This document shows, piece after piece, positions 61,879-64,000 of a DNA stretch of 64,000 bases. Position 1 is the stretch's first letter; each line of letters opens with the position of its first letter. Both the position numbers and the translations under genes were made by a program. The notes beneath the pieces were generated by a model, which was not told the origin of the DNA, made no database searches, and was given only the letters and a program-made list of their open reading frames with translations. The stretch comes from Paraspadella gotoi (lineage: Eukaryota; Chaetognatha), in contig CM119263.1 in assembly GCA_051294375.1 (NCBI GenBank), forward strand, positions 27,425,376-27,489,375. Reading direction: 5' to 3'.

Positions 61879-63012
61879 GTGAGGACTGGGGGTGGGTCGG
61901 AGGTGAGGAGATGAGAGGTGGGGTGGGGATTGAGGCAAGTTAAAGGTGGTAGTGGAATTGGAGTGGGTTGGGTTGTGCGATCTTGGGAATAAGTTTATGA
62001 ATTTAATCTGGCGATGTGCTTGAACTTCGGGTTAAATTAAGACTGGGATTATTAAGAAAGGGATAGGACAGTAATTAAGCGGCAGAGTAAGTTAGTACGT
62101 GTACTTACCCTGAAACATTCATGAACTTTAGACAATTGTTAAGATTTGATTTCATTCATTGCGAACATAAATGAGTTCTGTTCTGTTGATTTTCCACTCG
62201 AGTCGATTCTATGTAATAAACATTTGAATCGATCGATGGAACTTTATAGATGGAACTTTCGCCCACGAGTGGCGCCCTTTTCGTAAGGGAGGGCGCGAAG
62301 TGGGCGTGGCGAAGGCGTCGGCGATAATGGATCACCCTTCGGTCCGTTCGTCTTCTCCGCCAGCAAGTCATGTTTCTTTCGCCCCTCTCCCCCCTCCGCC
62401 CCTTCCATTCGCCGCCCACGAGTCTCCCATCAGCAGTTAATGGTTTTTATTAATGGTGCGGTTCTCATTGCGATGTCCTTTGATGCCAGAATCGAGTCAG
62501 CGATGGCACTGAGCAGATGGAAGGGTTGAGACTTGTTGAATGAAAATTGTTCTTGTCTGAGTATTTGGTTTGGTTGGTCTATTTCTCTCTCTCTCTCTCT
62601 CTCTCTCGCAGGGTAGGTCCCTCGCCAACGTATTTAATTCGCTTTCTCTCTCTCTGTTCTCACCTTTTTTTTCTTTGATCCACCTCAGACAGGATTCGGT
62701 TTCACTCCGTAAAAAAAAAACTGCTAAGAAATAAAAGGAAAATAAAAAAAGAAAAAGAAAAAGAAGCGAGGACTAATCTTAGCCACCCAGAATTTAATCG
62801 GGGGCGTCATGGTTAGTTGTCTCACTGAGACTAAGAGACAGAGAGATGAGAGAGAGAGAGGAGACGAGCAGAGAGAGCAGAGATAGAGAGGAGAGAGAGA
62901 GAGAGAAGANNNNNNNNNNNNNNNNNNNNNNNNNACACCCATTGTACTTGGTAAGGACGATTACTTACCTTTCTCTTCCTCCATTACCTCCCCTTTCTTT
63001 CCGCCTTACCAG
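61879..63012 (+). other. Robo intron between Ig4 and Ig5 exons
   Basis: 1134 bases. It contains a moderately GC-rich patch (62265-62420), a CT run (62584-62607), a disordered GA tract (62836-62909) and a 25-N gap (62910-62934). The repeated tggttttta/ttaatgg words near 62440-62455 look incidental. Confidence 0.85.
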
Positions 63013-63214
63013 GTGGTGGCGTCGGACAACCGTCCCCCACCCATCATCCGAGTCGGCCCTACCAACCTCACCCTCTCGGTGGATGGAGTGGCGATGCTTC
63101 CCTGCGAAGCGTCGGGCCATCCCAAACCGGAAGTCACGTGGCAACGCGACGGCGTCAGAGTCAACAACGACCAACGGATCCAGATTCTCGATTCGGGAAC
63201 TTTGCAAATATCCG
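63013..63214 (+). CDS. robo: Robo receptor exon: most of Ig5
   Basis: A 202-base exon with acceptor gccttaccag and donor gtaggt, entering in phase 0 and leaving in phase 1. It reads VVASDNRPPPIIRVGPTNLT, the signature start of Robo Ig5 (RPPP-x-I-x-x-GP-x-N-x-T), then VAMLPCEASGHPKPEVTWQRDG with strand B Cys and strand C Trp, and IQILDSGTLQIS before the splice. NLT is a potential N-glycosylation site. The VAMLPC and LDSGTLQI forms resemble arthropod Robo proteins as I recall them. The strand F Cys and the end of Ig5 must be in the next exon, which lies outside the window or was not seen. Confidence 0.95.
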
Positions 63215-64000
63215 GTAGGTGGCGATTAATTTTTCGGGTTTGTTCCGTATGGTTCGTTCGTTCGTTCAGTAGTTCGTTCGTTGGTTCGTTCGTTAGTTCA
63301 ACCGTGACTTGGTCGTTCGCCCCGATCCCCAGTTCATTTCTTCGTAAATTTCTTCCCGATTCACTCACGCCATCTTTTTGTCGTGTCGCCGACGATTCAC
63401 GTCAGCCATAATTTTCCGCGTTTTCAGAGTTGGAGGGCGCGGGGGGGGGGGAGAGAGAGAAAGGAAAGGGAGGAAAAGAAAAACTGAATTTCAATGCGAT
63501 TTTTAATTCGTTATTCAGGGAGGGAAAAAAAAGAAAGATGGAAATGAATAAGAAAGGAGGAAGAGAAAAGAGAAAGGAGAGAGATGGCGAAGTTTAAATG
63601 AAAAGAAATTGGATTAAGGAAAAAAGAAGAATGGGGTAGAATTAAGTGGGTGAGAAATAAAGAAAAGACAGAAGGTAGAGAGGGAGATGAGTATTGTTTG
63701 TAAAGGAGTTAAATTTAAAGTTAAAAAAGTTTAACAAATAGCAAAAGAAAGCAAAGAATAGTAGACAGGATAATAGAAAAAAGTAAAGAGAATGTAAGAA
63801 ACCTAAAAAGGAAAGGAAGATCAAAGAAGACCAAAAAAGCAAAGAAGTCAAAAGATGGAAAAAAGCAAAAAAAAAGCAAAAAAGCTATGAGGGCCTCGAA
63901 TTTTCATCGAGTTCTAATTCCGACCGCGAATTCGTCTTTTGTCGCCAAAACATTTTTTGTCATTTTCATAACAAAGGATCACGAGATTTCAAAATCTCTC
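63215..64000 (+). other. Robo intron, right edge of window
   Basis: Begins with a (GTTC)n-like run, then a purine-rich stretch (63430-63880) with many aaag and gaaa words. No further Robo exon is visible before the window ends. Confidence 0.7.
63247..63300 (+). repeat. (TTCG)n tetranucleotide repeat
   Basis: gttcgttcgttcagtagttcgttcgttggttcgttcgttagttc: a TTCG tetranucleotide array with three interruptions, just inside the intron after the Ig5 exon. Confidence 0.85.

Overview
The window is eukaryotic and probably from an arthropod; that placement is an inference from the Robo-like residues. Four compact, GC-rich plus-strand coding exons with GT-AG borders sit in AT-rich, microsatellite-laden introns near the right end. 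Almost everything else is non-coding. It is dominated by very long (CT)n/(GA)n tracts and other simple repeats, and broken by about 24 runs of N.

The one recognisable gene is a Roundabout (Robo) axon-guidance receptor. Plus-strand exons encode the first half of Ig2 (53413-53567), the second half of Ig2 plus first half of Ig3 (visible from 55343 to 55578), the second half of Ig4 (61669-61878) and most of Ig5 (63013-63214). The exon needed between them, for the second half of Ig3 and the start of Ig4, is also here. It lies on the MINUS strand at 56975-56770 and carries several single-base indels, yet its start phase and reading fit its neighbours exactly. Ig1, the signal peptide, the fibronectin repeats, the membrane segment and the cytoplasmic tail are not seen. 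The gene must continue to the right and probably has more exons to the left.

Layout: 1-12.9 kb is a simple-repeat landscape without a supportable gene. 12.9-22.2 kb is cleaner intergenic or intronic sequence with one candidate 71-base exon, a CpG-rich block and a nested inverted repeat. 22.2-45.06 kb is a maze of inverted and direct copies: a unit of about 5-6 kb occurs three times (25.04-30.96 and 33.83-39.22 direct, 39.25-45.06 inverted), plus a copy of 12.94-14.05 at 31.2-32.3 kb. 45.06-52.9 kb holds simple repeats, a noisy direct duplication (47.1-48.05 / 48.35-49.4) and a CACGTG cluster. 53-63.2 kb is the Robo region, with an error-rich reverse-complement copy of 52.98-55.85 lying at 58.09-61.02.

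The duplicated blocks differ mainly by scattered one- and few-base indels, in exons as well as introns. Six N runs are exactly 25 bases long, and several abut these blocks. I read this as raw long-read gap extension pasted between clean contigs, not biological duplication. It should be settled before any novelty is claimed. I did not find a convincing undescribed biological system. The most useful results are the broken but rescuable Robo gene model and a few compact regulatory-looking motif clusters.
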